64,000 nt of DNA, from NCBI GenBank assembly GCA_031271345.1, contig JAISVX010000004.1:1-64000 (forward strand), written 5' to 3'. The notes below the pieces were generated by a model, which made no database searches, had not been told where the DNA came from, and saw nothing but the letters and a program-made list of their open reading frames with translations. The stretch is from Lactobacillaceae bacterium. GTDB lineage: Bacteria > Pseudomonadota > Alphaproteobacteria > RF32 > CAG-239. The position numbers were made by a program, and so were the translations under genes. Position 1 is the stretch's first letter. Each line of letters opens with the position of its first letter. Positions 23,297 through 31,991 of the stretch are shown in pieces.

Positions 23297-26218
23297 ATGA
23301 AAAAGAGAATTTTTGGTTTTGACTTGGGAATAGCCTCCATCGGTTGGGCAGTCGTGGACTTTGATAAAGAGAAATTTGATTCGGAAACAGGCGAGATTAT
23401 TGAAGGGCGGATTGTAAAATCGGGCGTCCGAACATTTCCGGTGGCTGAAAATCCTAAAAATGGAGAGTCTCTTGCGAAACCAAGAAGAGATAGTCGCTTG
23501 GGACGCCGAACAATCAGGCGTAAAGCTCGCCGTATGGATGGTATTAAAGGTCTTTTTGTTGTTAAAGGTTTAGCTCCATCAAAAGAATACTTGAAAGATG
23601 TTTATGCAAAGCAGATAGGCGGTGATGTTTGGGATTTGCGTGTCAAGGCGTTGTCTTCAATGCTGGAAAAAGATGAGTTGTTAAGGGTTCTCAAGCATCT
23701 GGCAAAGCATCGCGGGTTTAAATCATACCGTAAAGCGGCGGAAGAAGCTGATAAAGAAGGCGGAAAAGTTTTAAAAGCTATCAAAGCCAATAAGGAGTTG
23801 TTGTCAGAAGACAAAACATTGGCCCAAATAATTGTCGAACGTGCCGGAACAGGCAAGAAAAGAAACAGCACGGCGACAAACGCGAAAGGGAAAATTGAAG
23901 CGGTTTATAACAACTCTATTCCGCGTGATGAAATTATTAGGGAAGCTGAGAAAATATTTGAAGTCCAAAAACCATATGGTTTGTTTACCGAAGATTTATT
24001 GAACGATTATAAAAGGATTGCGTTTCGTCACCGAGCTGTCGGAGGTGTCGGGGATATGGTTGGATTTTGTACTTTTGAAACTGGAGAAAAGCGTGCGCCT
24101 AAGGAAGCTCCCAGCGCTGAGATATTTGTAGCATTAGGAAAAATAAATAATCTAAAGGTTAATGGGCGGTTCTTAACTTCCGAGGAGCGAACAAAAGCGC
24201 TAGATATTCTTAAAAATACTAAAGAAGTTAAATATACAAGTCTTAAAAAAGCATTTAATGAGGATGTTAAATTTGATGATATTAACTATAACAAAAAAGA
24301 TAAGGTAAATAAAAAGACAGGAGAAATTACCAAGACAAAGCCGGAGGATGCCAAATTTTATGCGATGAAAGGCTGGCATAAACTGAGGGATGAGCTTGGT
24401 GAAGATATAAAAAATATTGATGTAAAGATTTTAGATAAGGCAATAAATATTATTGCATGCGAGAAGAACGATGCGGCTATAGAACAAGGTTTGAAAGAAC
24501 TTAGCTTAAAAGATGAACATATAAAGAAGTTGAAGAAAATTACCTCCGATAAATTTATCAATTTGTCGCTCAAGGCGCTTTATAATATCAACCCGCATCT
24601 CGAAACTGGCTTAAAATATAATGAAGCTTGTGAAAAAGCCGGTTATGATTTTAAGAAATCAGGAGAGGCATTGGTCGAAAAAGGTTTTATACTTGCGCCT
24701 ATTCCACAAGATAAACTCACTGCGGTCCCTGTTGTTAATCGAACAACCGCGCAGTTTCGTAAGGTCTATAATGCAATAGTGCGGGAATATGGTTATCCCG
24801 ATCAAATTAATTTGGAAGTTAGCAGAGAATTGAAAAAGAGTTTTGATGACCGCCAAAAAGATATTAAAAAAAGAGATGATAACACTGATGAGCGCAGTTC
24901 TGCCATTGAAGAGCTGCAAACAGAAGGTTTGGACACTAACGGAAAGAACATTTTGAAATGGCGTCTCTACCAGCAGCAAAACGGTAAATGCATATATTCA
25001 GAAAAATCTTTAGATTTAAGACGATTAGATGAATATGAAGTTGATCATATTTTACCATATTCCCGTTCGTTGGATAACAGTTTTAACAATAAAGTCTTGT
25101 GTCTTGCTGAGGAAAATCAAAAGAAGCGCAATAGAACGCCTTTTGAATATTTACCTAAAGATAAATGGGAAGAATTTAAAACTGTTGTTTCAACCACTCC
25201 ATCGCTGGGTCGCCGGAAAAAAGAAAATTTGTTGAATGAGAGTTTTTCGAAAGAAGAAGATGAATTGAAGTTCAGAGAAAGAAACTCTAATGACAATGCT
25301 TATATATCGAGATTCGTTAAACAATATCTTGAAGATGGTGTCGATTTTTCAAAAAGTGTTTGGAAAGATATAAAAAACCGCATTCAGGTTCGTACAGGTT
25401 CATTAACAGACTATCTTCGCGGACAATGGCATTTGGAAAAAGACCGAGATAAAGACGATAGGCATCACGCGCAGGATGCAATTGTTGTGGCTTGTGCGAC
25501 ACAGGAAATGGTCAAATATCTTTCAACGGTTTCAGGCTTATTCGAAGATAAATATCAATTGGGGCAAAAAAACGGCGAAGCATGGTATAAATCATTAAAA
25601 CAAAAATTCCGTGAACCGTGGATCGGCTTTAGGGAGGAAGTGTCGAAATCATTAGATAATATTTTTGTCTCCCGCCCGCCAAGAAAAAGCGCGACAGGGG
25701 AGATACATCAAGAAACTGTTCGCTCTCTTAATCCTAAGCATAAAAAATACAGCGAAAAAGATGTGAAATCCGGCCTAAAAGTCCGCGGCGGTTTGGCAAA
25801 TAACGGCAATATGCTAAGAACAGATGTTTTTGTTAAAAAGAATAAAAAAGGTAAAGATGAGTTTTATTTAGTGCCGATTTACTTGTCTAGTATGGGTAAA
25901 GAATTGCCGAATAAAGCGATTGTTGCTGGTAAAGAAGAAGCCGAATGGCTTGATATGGATGAGACTTTTGCTTTCAAGTTTAGTCTTTATAAGGATGATT
26001 TGGTAAAAGTAAAAAAAGGCGATAATGAAATCTTTGGTTATTTTGATGGAACGCATAGAGGAACAGGAGCAATTACAATAGAGAAACATGATCGTTCAGA
26101 TTTAACCAGTATTGGCGCGAAGACTCAGGACATTATCAAAAAATATCAGGTAGATATGCTTGGAAACTATCATGAAATAAAAAAAGAAGTCAGGCTGCCG
26201 TTGAAAAAGGAAAAATAA
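23297..26218 (+). CDS. cas9: Cas9, type II-C CRISPR effector nuclease
   Basis: 973 residues, in the short class typical of type II-C. RuvC-I holds Asp9 (FGFDLGIASIGWAV), the Arg-rich bridge helix is around 56-80 (RRTIRRKARR), RuvC-II holds Glu507 (NLEVSRE), HNH holds His584 (DEYEVDHILPYSRS) with the usual Asn downstream, and RuvC-III holds His724 and Asp727 (RHHAQDAIV). All catalytic residues are present. It uses tracrRNA:crRNA to cut DNA beside a PAM that cannot be read from here. No csn2 or cas4 is present, which fits II-C. The ribosome site is GGCGG about 9 bases upstream. Confidence 0.97.
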   Translation: MKKRIFGFDLGIASIGWAVVDFDKEKFDSETGEIIEGRIVKSGVRTFPVAENPKNGESLAKPRRDSRLGRRTIRRKARRMDGIKGLFVVKGLAPSKEYLKDVYAKQIGGDVWDLRVKALSSMLEKDELLRVLKHLAKHRGFKSYRKAAEEADKEGGKVLKAIKANKELLSEDKTLAQIIVERAGTGKKRNSTATNAKGKIEAVYNNSIPRDEIIREAEKIFEVQKPYGLFTEDLLNDYKRIAFRHRAVGGVGDMVGFCTFETGEKRAPKEAPSAEIFVALGKINNLKVNGRFLTSEERTKALDILKNTKEVKYTSLKKAFNEDVKFDDINYNKKDKVNKKTGEITKTKPEDAKFYAMKGWHKLRDELGEDIKNIDVKILDKAINIIACEKNDAAIEQGLKELSLKDEHIKKLKKITSDKFINLSLKALYNINPHLETGLKYNEACEKAGYDFKKSGEALVEKGFILAPIPQDKLTAVPVVNRTTAQFRKVYNAIVREYGYPDQINLEVSRELKKSFDDRQKDIKKRDDNTDERSSAIEELQTEGLDTNGKNILKWRLYQQQNGKCIYSEKSLDLRRLDEYEVDHILPYSRSLDNSFNNKVLCLAEENQKKRNRTPFEYLPKDKWEEFKTVVSTTPSLGRRKKENLLNESFSKEEDELKFRERNSNDNAYISRFVKQYLEDGVDFSKSVWKDIKNRIQVRTGSLTDYLRGQWHLEKDRDKDDRHHAQDAIVVACATQEMVKYLSTVSGLFEDKYQLGQKNGEAWYKSLKQKFREPWIGFREEVSKSLDNIFVSRPPRKSATGEIHQETVRSLNPKHKKYSEKDVKSGLKVRGGLANNGNMLRTDVFVKKNKKGKDEFYLVPIYLSSMGKELPNKAIVAGKEEAEWLDMDETFAFKFSLYKDDLVKVKKGDNEIFGYFDGTHRGTGAITIEKHDRSDLTSIGAKTQDIIKKYQVDMLGNYHEIKKEVRLPLKKEK

Positions 26219-27121
26219 ATGGGCTGGCGGATTGTTCAAATAACTAAACCATGTCGCCTTTCGGTTAAGAATAAGCAGCTTTCTTATGAGCCTGTTGAAG
26301 GCGAGGGGGTGACTATTCCGCTCGAGGATATTTCGGTTTTGATTTTGGAGAATCGGCAGATTTCTTTGAATAATTCGCTTTTGTCGGAGCTTTCCGAGTA
26401 TGATATCGTGCTTTTTTCCTGCGATTTTTCACATCATCCGTCGGGCGCGTTTTTCCCGTTTCATAATCATTCGAGATATTCGGAAATCGCCTGGCTGCAA
26501 ATGGAGGCTTCGGAGCCTCTTAAGAAGCGTATGTGGCAGGATGTGGTTAAGGCTAAAATCTGCAATCAGGCAGAAACATTGGATATTCTTGGCAAAGATA
26601 ATGCTGGAAAATTGAGGGAAATTTCCAAGCAAGTGCAGTCTGGAGACGCCAAAAACTCCGAAGCTTTTGCCGCGGGAATTTATTGGAAAAGTTTGTTTGA
26701 GAATTTTAATCGCAGTGATGAAAACGACATCAGGAACTCTGCACTTAATTATGGATATGCTATTTTGCGTGGATGTGTGGCGCGGTCGATAGTAGGGGCA
26801 GGTTTGCTGCCTTGCTTTGGCATTCATCATGCAAACAAGTTAAACCAGTTTAATTTGGTAGATGATATTATAGAGCCGTTTCGCCCGTTTGTTGATTATC
26901 AAGTGCAAAAGCTTGATTTATCTGAACAAACAGAACTTACGCCGATTTTAAAAAATCAATTAGTAAGTATATTAACTCAAAATTGCAGTTTTGAAGATGA
27001 GGAGTTGGGTTTATTAAAAGCCTGCGAGAATACGGCATTATCTGTGGCAAAAGCATTTAAAAATAAAGATGCTAAATTTTTAAAATTACCGTTAATGAAA
27101 AAATCTTTATCTTTTTTATAA
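26219..27121 (+). CDS. cas1: Cas1, CRISPR spacer integrase
   Basis: 300 residues, starting directly after the cas9 stop with no gap, so probably coupled. The N-terminal beta domain (to about 90) and the helical integrase domain are both present. Type II Cas1 hallmarks include SVLILENRQISL, the active-site Glu region around NYGYAILRG, His in GIHHANKLNQFNLVDDI and the Asp in that last block. With Cas2 it forms the complex that cuts and inserts new spacers. The length is normal. Confidence 0.95.
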   Translation: MGWRIVQITKPCRLSVKNKQLSYEPVEGEGVTIPLEDISVLILENRQISLNNSLLSELSEYDIVLFSCDFSHHPSGAFFPFHNHSRYSEIAWLQMEASEPLKKRMWQDVVKAKICNQAETLDILGKDNAGKLREISKQVQSGDAKNSEAFAAGIYWKSLFENFNRSDENDIRNSALNYGYAILRGCVARSIVGAGLLPCFGIHHANKLNQFNLVDDIIEPFRPFVDYQVQKLDLSEQTELTPILKNQLVSILTQNCSFEDEELGLLKACENTALSVAKAFKNKDAKFLKLPLMKKSLSFL

Positions 27122-27134
27122 GGTCTGTGGATAA

Positions 27135-27464
27135 ATGGCAAAAGAAGGGGAGAGATATATGCGGATGTTAGTCTTTTTTGACCTTCCCACCTTGACAAAG
27201 ACCGATCGCAGGAATGCGAGTCGATTTAGGAATTTCTTGGTAAAAGATGGGTATATAATGCTGCAGCTGTCTGTTTATTCCCGAATTTGTAAAGGTCAAG
27301 ATGATGTGGAAAAACACGCAAAACGCTTGAAAGGCTTGATTTGTAAAGAGGGAAGTGTTAGACTGTTGACAGTTACCGAAAAGCAATATGCCTCTATGGA
27401 AATATTGGTTGGAACGCTAAAAAAAGAGGAAGAATTAGGTGATAAACAGTTACTTTTGTTATAG
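27135..27464 (+). CDS. cas2: Cas2, CRISPR adaptation protein
   Basis: 109 residues with the ferredoxin-like fold of Cas2: LVFFDLP at residues 12-18 holds the metal-binding Asp, followed by the Arg-rich helix and FLVKDGYIMLQLSVYSRI. Cas2 dimers bridge Cas1 dimers during spacer capture. The gene starts 13 bases after cas1 and ends 57 bases before the first repeat. Confidence 0.94.
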   Translation: MAKEGERYMRMLVFFDLPTLTKTDRRNASRFRNFLVKDGYIMLQLSVYSRICKGQDDVEKHAKRLKGLICKEGSVRLLTVTEKQYASMEILVGTLKKEEELGDKQLLLL

Positions 27465-27471
27465 TTTTTTA

Positions 27472-27511
27472 TTTTCAAAAAACAAAAAAGACGTTGAATT
27501 TCAACGTCTTA
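27472..27511 (-). terminator. Terminator of the CRISPR array transcripts
   Basis: A 10-bp perfect stem (AAGACGTTGA / TCAACGTCTT, 27488-27510) has a three-base loop. On the minus strand it is followed by TTTTTTGTTTTTTG, a strong tail, while the plus-strand side is only AATTT. It therefore serves transcripts coming leftward through the array and supports minus-strand transcription of the spacers. Confidence 0.75.
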
Positions 27512-27521
27512 ATTTGTATCT

Positions 27522-28790
27522 AGTATAGCATATCTGATTTGGAAAGGAAGCTATAACCAAGACATAGAGGTTTATCGAGCTTTGAAGAGTATAGCATATC
27601 TGATTTGGAAAGGAAGCTATAACTTACTATGTATTCGTTCATTGTGTGCCTTCAGTATAGCATATCTGATTTGGAAAGGAAGCTATAACTAGCAATTCCG
27701 CTAATCAAACAAAGGAGTTAGTATAGCATATCTGATTTGGAAAGGAAGCTATAACTCGGTAAGACCATAAATTGAAGCTTTTATTAGTATAGCATATCTG
27801 ATTTGGAAAGGAAGCTATAACGTGTAACATCTTACGCAGAGCAGTACATCAAGTATAGCATATCTGATTTGGAAAGGAAGCTATAACAGGTCTGGGCGGT
27901 GCGGGTAAATCTTTTTAAGTATAGCATATCTGATTTGGAAAGGAAGCTATAACGTAATTTTGCAAGCTACAGCGCTAGTAACAAGTATAGCATATCTGAT
28001 TTGGAAAGGAAGCTATAACGTGTACCTTTCAAAAGCCTTTTCGTACTCCAGTATAGCATATCTGATTTGGAAAGGAAGCTATAACGTATAATGATAATGT
28101 ATATAAAGAAATAACAGTATAGCATATCTGATTTGGAAAGGAAGCTATAACTAACATTTTCATCTTAATACTCCTTAGTTAAGTATAGCATATCTGATTT
28201 GGAAAGGAAGCTATAACTCAGTTGAACGCCTGTATACCAATACTTATAGTATAGCATATCTGATTTGGAAAGGAAGCTATAACGCACACCCTAAACATTT
28301 TTTACACGGTACCAGTATAGCATATCTGATTTGGAAAGGAAGCTATAACTGAATAGTACTTCTAGTGGAACGGTTGTTGAGTATAGCATATCTGATTTGG
28401 AAAGGAAGCTATAACCTTGTCATGATACTCCCACATAACTAAAAAAGTATAGCATATCTGATTTGGAAAGGAAGCTATAACTTGTTACCGGTACAATGCT
28501 AAATTCTCGCAAGTATAGCATATCTGATTTGGAAAGGAAGCTATAACAAATTATCTTGCGGCTTGTCAACCCAACGTAGTATAGCATATCTGATTTGGAA
28601 AGGAAGCTATAACTCTTCAGACAAACTCCCGCGATTGTATCAGAGTATAGCATATCTGATTTGGAAAGGAAGCTATAACGTTGGGTGCGATTTTCCGATG
28701 GCGGTGTGCAGTATAGCATATCTGATTTGGAAAGGAAGCTATAACCCGCTCATTGTCGTGCCATCCCAAGTAATGAGTATAGCATATAAC
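27522..28790 (-). CRISPR. CRISPR array, 19 perfect 36-bp repeats, 30-bp spacers, one degenerate end repeat
   Basis: Repeats begin at 27522 and recur every 66 bp without drift to 28710, with every spacer exactly 30 bp; a shortened repeat closes the array at 28776. In crRNA sense (minus strand) the repeat starts GTTATAGCTTCC and ends ATATGCTATACT, like the Neisseria II-C repeat. The last nine bases TGCTATACT are an extended -10 promoter, so each repeat can start the following crRNA. Nineteen spacers result. The tracrRNA anti-repeat at 23195 matches 26 repeat bases. Identity of all repeats suggests a young or active array. Confidence 0.98.
28776..28790 (-). repeat. Degenerate terminal CRISPR repeat that keeps its promoter
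   Basis: Only 15 of 36 bases remain; an internal deletion of 21 bp removed the tracrRNA-pairing core. In crRNA sense it reads GTTATATGCTATACT, so the TGCTATACT extended -10 stays intact next to the first spacer. It sits at the end where minus-strand transcription begins. Confidence 0.85.
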
Positions 28791-28834
28791 CAAAACATTA
28801 AAAACTTTACTTGTCGTATGACATATAAAAACCC

Positions 28835-29572
28835 CTATAATTCTTCTTTAAAACCATTTCTGCTCCATAGCCATAGAGGGGTGTGGACATCTATAGGGCA
28901 TATTGTCTGGTCTTTTAGCAGTTCCTGCCATCTTTGTGCCAGCCGTTCGCGGATGTCGGTTTTATTTATCTCATCTTCGCCGATTATTCCAAGTTTTACG
29001 CTGGCTTGGATTACATGAGTATCTGGAGCGATAGATATAAGCTGTCTGTCGCTGAACTTCGCGTCGGTATGCTGCTCCATAACATACAGCCAATAATTTA
29101 GGATTTTTGCTCCGCCTAAATATGGGAAACTCTTTTTATTGGATAGTATATATCCCTTAATTTTCTTTATGCTGTAGCTGTTTTGTATGAATAAATTTCG
29201 CAGGTCTCCATCAAAATTATTAGCAATCGTTTCGGATATTGTCTGCCAAATTTTAGTATTTTTATCAGGCTGTATAGCAGTTTTATGCTTTAATAGTTTT
29301 TTCTGAAGTTCAAGAAAATTCATTTTGGCAGCTTTATGGGGAATGAATATGTCCGAAGTCGTTTTATCTGAAAATGATTTATTGGCGGCTTCCCATAATT
29401 TGTAAGAGTTTCTTTGATAGTTTAAAGCCATTGGCAGTGTAAAATATATATAGTTTTCATTAGAGCTTTTTGGCAAATGAGGATTTGCGTCTTCCGGCAT
29501 AACCGCGCCGCCAAGTGTTCCGTTTTTGTAAAGTTTTATAAGTTTATGGACTTTATCTAAAATTATGTTCAT
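28835..29572 (-). CDS. Possible HhH-GPD-type DNA glycosylase-like protein
   Basis: 245 residues, helical. The segment FPYLGGAKILNYWLYVMEQ then PDTHVIQASVKLG (about 149-195) resembles the helix-hairpin-helix and following Asp region of base-excision glycosylases, and PIDVHTPLWLWSR ends the protein. No Fe-S cysteine cluster is seen. The match is from memory of the fold and is uncertain. AAGGCGG precedes the start. It is transcribed toward the CRISPR array but separated from it by 45 bases. It is probably not a cas gene. Confidence 0.45.
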   Translation of the reverse strand: MNIILDKVHKLIKLYKNGTLGGAVMPEDANPHLPKSSNENYIYFTLPMALNYQRNSYKLWEAANKSFSDKTTSDIFIPHKAAKMNFLELQKKLLKHKTAIQPDKNTKIWQTISETIANNFDGDLRNLFIQNSYSIKKIKGYILSNKKSFPYLGGAKILNYWLYVMEQHTDAKFSDRQLISIAPDTHVIQASVKLGIIGEDEINKTDIRERLAQRWQELLKDQTICPIDVHTPLWLWSRNGFKEEL

Positions 29573-29648
29573 TCAAACCGCCTTCCAGATAAAGATAATA
29601 TTCGGCTTTACCGATTTTGTCAGCATAACTTTTTAGAAGAGCCAGAAA

Positions 29649-29672
29649 AAAGGGAGCCAACCAGCCCCCTTT
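29649..29672 (-). terminator. Intrinsic terminator of the OmpA-like lipoprotein gene
   Basis: On the minus strand AAAGGGGGC pairs with GCTCCCTTT (one G-U) around six bases, followed by more T. It lies 11 bases below the stop of the gene at 29683. Confidence 0.7.
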
Positions 29673-29682
29673 AGAGAAAACT

Positions 29683-30078
29683 TTAGTAGTAAATAACTTC
29701 TACCCTGCGGTTTTCTTTGCGACCTTTTTTAGTCATATTTGTTGCTATTGGGTCGCTATCACCATAAGCAACTGTCTTGATACGGCTTGATTTTATGCCC
29801 TTTGCCACCAGATAATCAGAAGCGGCGCCGGCTCTTTCTTGTGAAAGAGTCATATTATGTTCGCTTGTTCCTGTTGCGTCAGCATATCCGTAAACTTTAA
29901 CTTTTTCGCTGCTGTTTGCTTTTAAGTTTTTTGCAACTTTATCCAATTCGTGTTTGTCATGCTTTGTTAAGGCATACGAATCTGATGCAAAGTGAAGCTT
30001 TTCTTCTTTGTCTTTGTGGCAGCATGCTGAAACGGCTAAAACGCTGACAATTGCCAAAATGGTCATATATTTCTTCAT
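29683..30078 (-). CDS. OmpA-like (Pal-type) peptidoglycan-binding lipoprotein
   Basis: 131 residues. The signal ends in the lipobox VSAC (Cys19). The mature part is a single OmpA C-terminal domain with the hallmark GYADATGTSEHN, LSQERAGAASDYLVAKGI and RKENRRVEVIYY, where the Asp and the second Arg contact diaminopimelate. It should be lipid-anchored and hold a membrane to peptidoglycan. It is shorter than Pal and not next to tol genes, so I do not name it pal. Confidence 0.88.
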   Translation of the reverse strand: MKKYMTILAIVSVLAVSACCHKDKEEKLHFASDSYALTKHDKHELDKVAKNLKANSSEKVKVYGYADATGTSEHNMTLSQERAGAASDYLVAKGIKSSRIKTVAYGDSDPIATNMTKKGRKENRRVEVIYY

Positions 30079-30196
30079 TTCTCTTTCTCCTAAAAAAACA
30101 CTGTTTTTAAAAATAATTCAACCATTAGTACACAAATAAATGTATTTAGTAATTATAAGTATTCAAGGGGGTGATAGTATTTTTTATATAATTGTT

Positions 30197-30943
30197 TTAA
30201 ATTGTCCCGACATACAAGGCGGTATCGCATGATGTCCTGATTATACCGCGCTTTTGATATTTATCAAAAATATCCTCTAGTTCGCTTACAAAAGTTTTAA
30301 ATTCTTTATCTTTAGGCGTTAATGTCGCTGAAATTGACAGGTGATAAGCGACAAAAGTTTCTTTGTTATATGTAATCTCATTATCAAATTTTTTTGCTTC
30401 AAAGTTTTTAAAGAATTTCTGCACGGCTTCTTCAGTGTCTTTGTTTTTGGAGTTCTTTTTATCTCTAGGATTGTATTTTTCATACAAATCATAGCATTCA
30501 TCGCGCATATCGCCGGCTTTAATGCCGTTGTTCCACAGTAAAAAGATTTTGCCGTTTGGTTTTAAGATACGTCGGCATTCATTTTTAAACAACTCGGGGT
30601 CAAACCAATGAAAAGCCTGGGCAACAGTTACAAAATCTATGCTGTGGTTATTTAATAAAGTATTTTCCGCGCTGCCTGAAACAGAGTGAAACTTTGCATA
30701 GCCAGCCAAATTTTTTTCCGCTTTTGCTCTCATTTCTTCATTAGGTTCGACCGCATAAACTTCGGCTTCAAGGTCAAGAAGCTGCTTTGATAATATACCC
30801 GTTCCCGAACCGATGTCCGCGGTAACCGCATTTTTATTTACTCCGCATTTTTCCATGTAGAAGAGGGCATCTTGAGAATAATTTGGTCTCCCCTTATCAT
30901 ACGCGTCTGCTTTTCCTAAAAATTTTTTTGTATTATCAGTCAT
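30197..30943 (-). CDS. Class I SAM-dependent methyltransferase
   Basis: 248 residues. The SAM-binding motif is ADIGSGTGILSKQL (about 41-54), then YAVEPNEEMRAKAE gives the acidic residue that holds the ribose. FVTVAQAFHWFDPELF is typical of small-molecule methyltransferases of the UbiE/BioC-like type. The substrate is unknown. Transcribed alone on the minus strand, in the opposite direction from secE. Confidence 0.85.
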   Translation of the reverse strand: MTDNTKKFLGKADAYDKGRPNYSQDALFYMEKCGVNKNAVTADIGSGTGILSKQLLDLEAEVYAVEPNEEMRAKAEKNLAGYAKFHSVSGSAENTLLNNHSIDFVTVAQAFHWFDPELFKNECRRILKPNGKIFLLWNNGIKAGDMRDECYDLYEKYNPRDKKNSKNKDTEEAVQKFFKNFEAKKFDNEITYNKETFVAYHLSISATLTPKDKEFKTFVSELEDIFDKYQKRGIIRTSCDTALYVGTI

Positions 30944-31187
30944 AATTGCGGCTCCTCAGCTTTGTTTATATGATGATAGCAAGAAAATCAGATGAAGCAA
31001 TTTAAATTTCTCTCTTGATTAAAAAAGGTATTGCAATATTTTGTTTAATGGTTTATGTTGCAGGAAATTCAGGCAATCTTAGTTCACTATTAAAAATCTA
31101 TTTGTTTCAGATAAATACCTTTATTTATGTTGAGTTAATGACTGTCTCTGGCTTAGAAATTAATTCTAATATTGAATAGGGTTTATG

Positions 31188-31385
31188 ATGGGAAAAATTA
31201 ATCCGATACATTTTTTAAAACAAGTTAAGCAAGAAGTTAAAAAGGTCAGCTGGCCAACTCGTAAAGAAACTTCTCAAACGCTTGTTATGGTATTAATTAT
31301 CGTGGCGTTGGCATCAACATTCTTCTTCTTTGTCGACCAAATACTTGGTTGGGCGGTTAGAGGAATAATCAGTTTTGGAGGATAG
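31188..31385 (+). CDS. secE: SecE, protein translocase subunit
   Basis: About 65 residues, the short single-helix form of Sec[15 protein letters not shown] (about 15-28) is the conserved cytoplasmic clamp before one transmembrane helix (32-60). SecE braces SecY in the inner membrane. The second ATG (31188) is preferred, since AGGG then lies 6 bases before it. nusG overlaps by context and follows within 5 bases, as in almost all bacteria. Here secE lies about 30 kb from tRNA-Trp rather than next to it. Confidence 0.93.
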   Translation: MGKINPIHFLKQVKQEVKKVSWPTRKETSQTLVMVLIIVALASTFFFFVDQILGWAVRGIISFGG

Positions 31386-31389
31386 TTTG

Positions 31390-31923
31390 ATGTCAGAAGC
31401 TCGTTGGTATGTAGTTCATGTGTATTCTGGTTCGGAAAAAAAAGTTGCTGAGTCTATCAAAGAACAGGCAATATTAAAGAAAATGGAAGACAAAATTTTA
31501 GAGATTTTGGTTCCTACCGAAGAAGTTATTGAAGTTAAAAAAGGCACTAAAGTAAACTCTGAAAGAAAGTTTTTCCCAGGATATGTTTTGGTTAAAATGA
31601 TTATGACAGATGACGCTTGGCATGTAATTAAAAATACGCCGAAAGTATCAGGGTTTTTGGGCGGACGCAACAAGCCTCAGCCTATTTCTGACAGAGAAGC
31701 GGAAAAAATCATTATGCAAATGCAGGAAGGTGTTGAGAGACCTAAAACAATTATCGCTTATGAAATTGGAGAGCAGGTTAGAGTTTCCGATGGTCCTTTC
31801 GCTTCATTTATCGGTTTGGTTGAAGAGGTTGACAACGAAAAAACAAGACTTAAAGTTTCTGTTTCAATTTTTGGTCGTTCTACGCCAGTTGAGCTTGAAT
31901 TTAGTCAGGTTGAAAAAGTTTAG
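31390..31923 (+). CDS. nusG: NusG, transcription elongation/antitermination factor
   Basis: 177 residues. The N-terminal NGN domain begins [18 protein letters not shown], and the C-terminal KOW domain has [16 protein letters not shown]. NusG binds RNA polymerase and couples it to Rho or the ribosome. The ATG at 31390 is chosen because GGAGG lies 8 bases before it, and it follows the secE stop by 4 bases. A strong terminator after the gene isolates secE-nusG from rplK. Confidence 0.96.
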   Translation: MSEARWYVVHVYSGSEKKVAESIKEQAILKKMEDKILEILVPTEEVIEVKKGTKVNSERKFFPGYVLVKMIMTDDAWHVIKNTPKVSGFLGGRNKPQPISDREAEKIIMQMQEGVERPKTIIAYEIGEQVRVSDGPFASFIGLVEEVDNEKTRLKVSVSIFGRSTPVELEFSQVEKV

Positions 31924-31939
31924 TTTTTTATGATTTAAT

Positions 31940-31973
31940 AAAAACGCTGCCTTATGATCAAGGCAGCGTTTTT
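31940..31973 (+). terminator. Terminator after nusG
   Basis: A 14-bp perfect stem (AAAAACGCTGCCTT / AAGGCAGCGTTTTT) has loop ATGATC. The A and T runs make it work in both directions; it also closes the minus-strand gene ending at 31992. Confidence 0.9.
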
Positions 31974-31991
31974 ACTTGTTTGTTTGTGAAT

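Noticed and set aside
28420-29018. Open frames on both strands containing repeated SIAYLIWKGSYN or YSFLSKSDMLY units
   Set aside because: They are translations of the CRISPR repeats; the period of 66 bp is a multiple of three, so frames stay open by chance.
28835-29572. Gene beside the array as csn2 or cas4
   Set aside because: No Cas4 cysteines or nuclease motifs and no Csn2 features are seen; it is convergent to the array end, and a II-C system does not need it.
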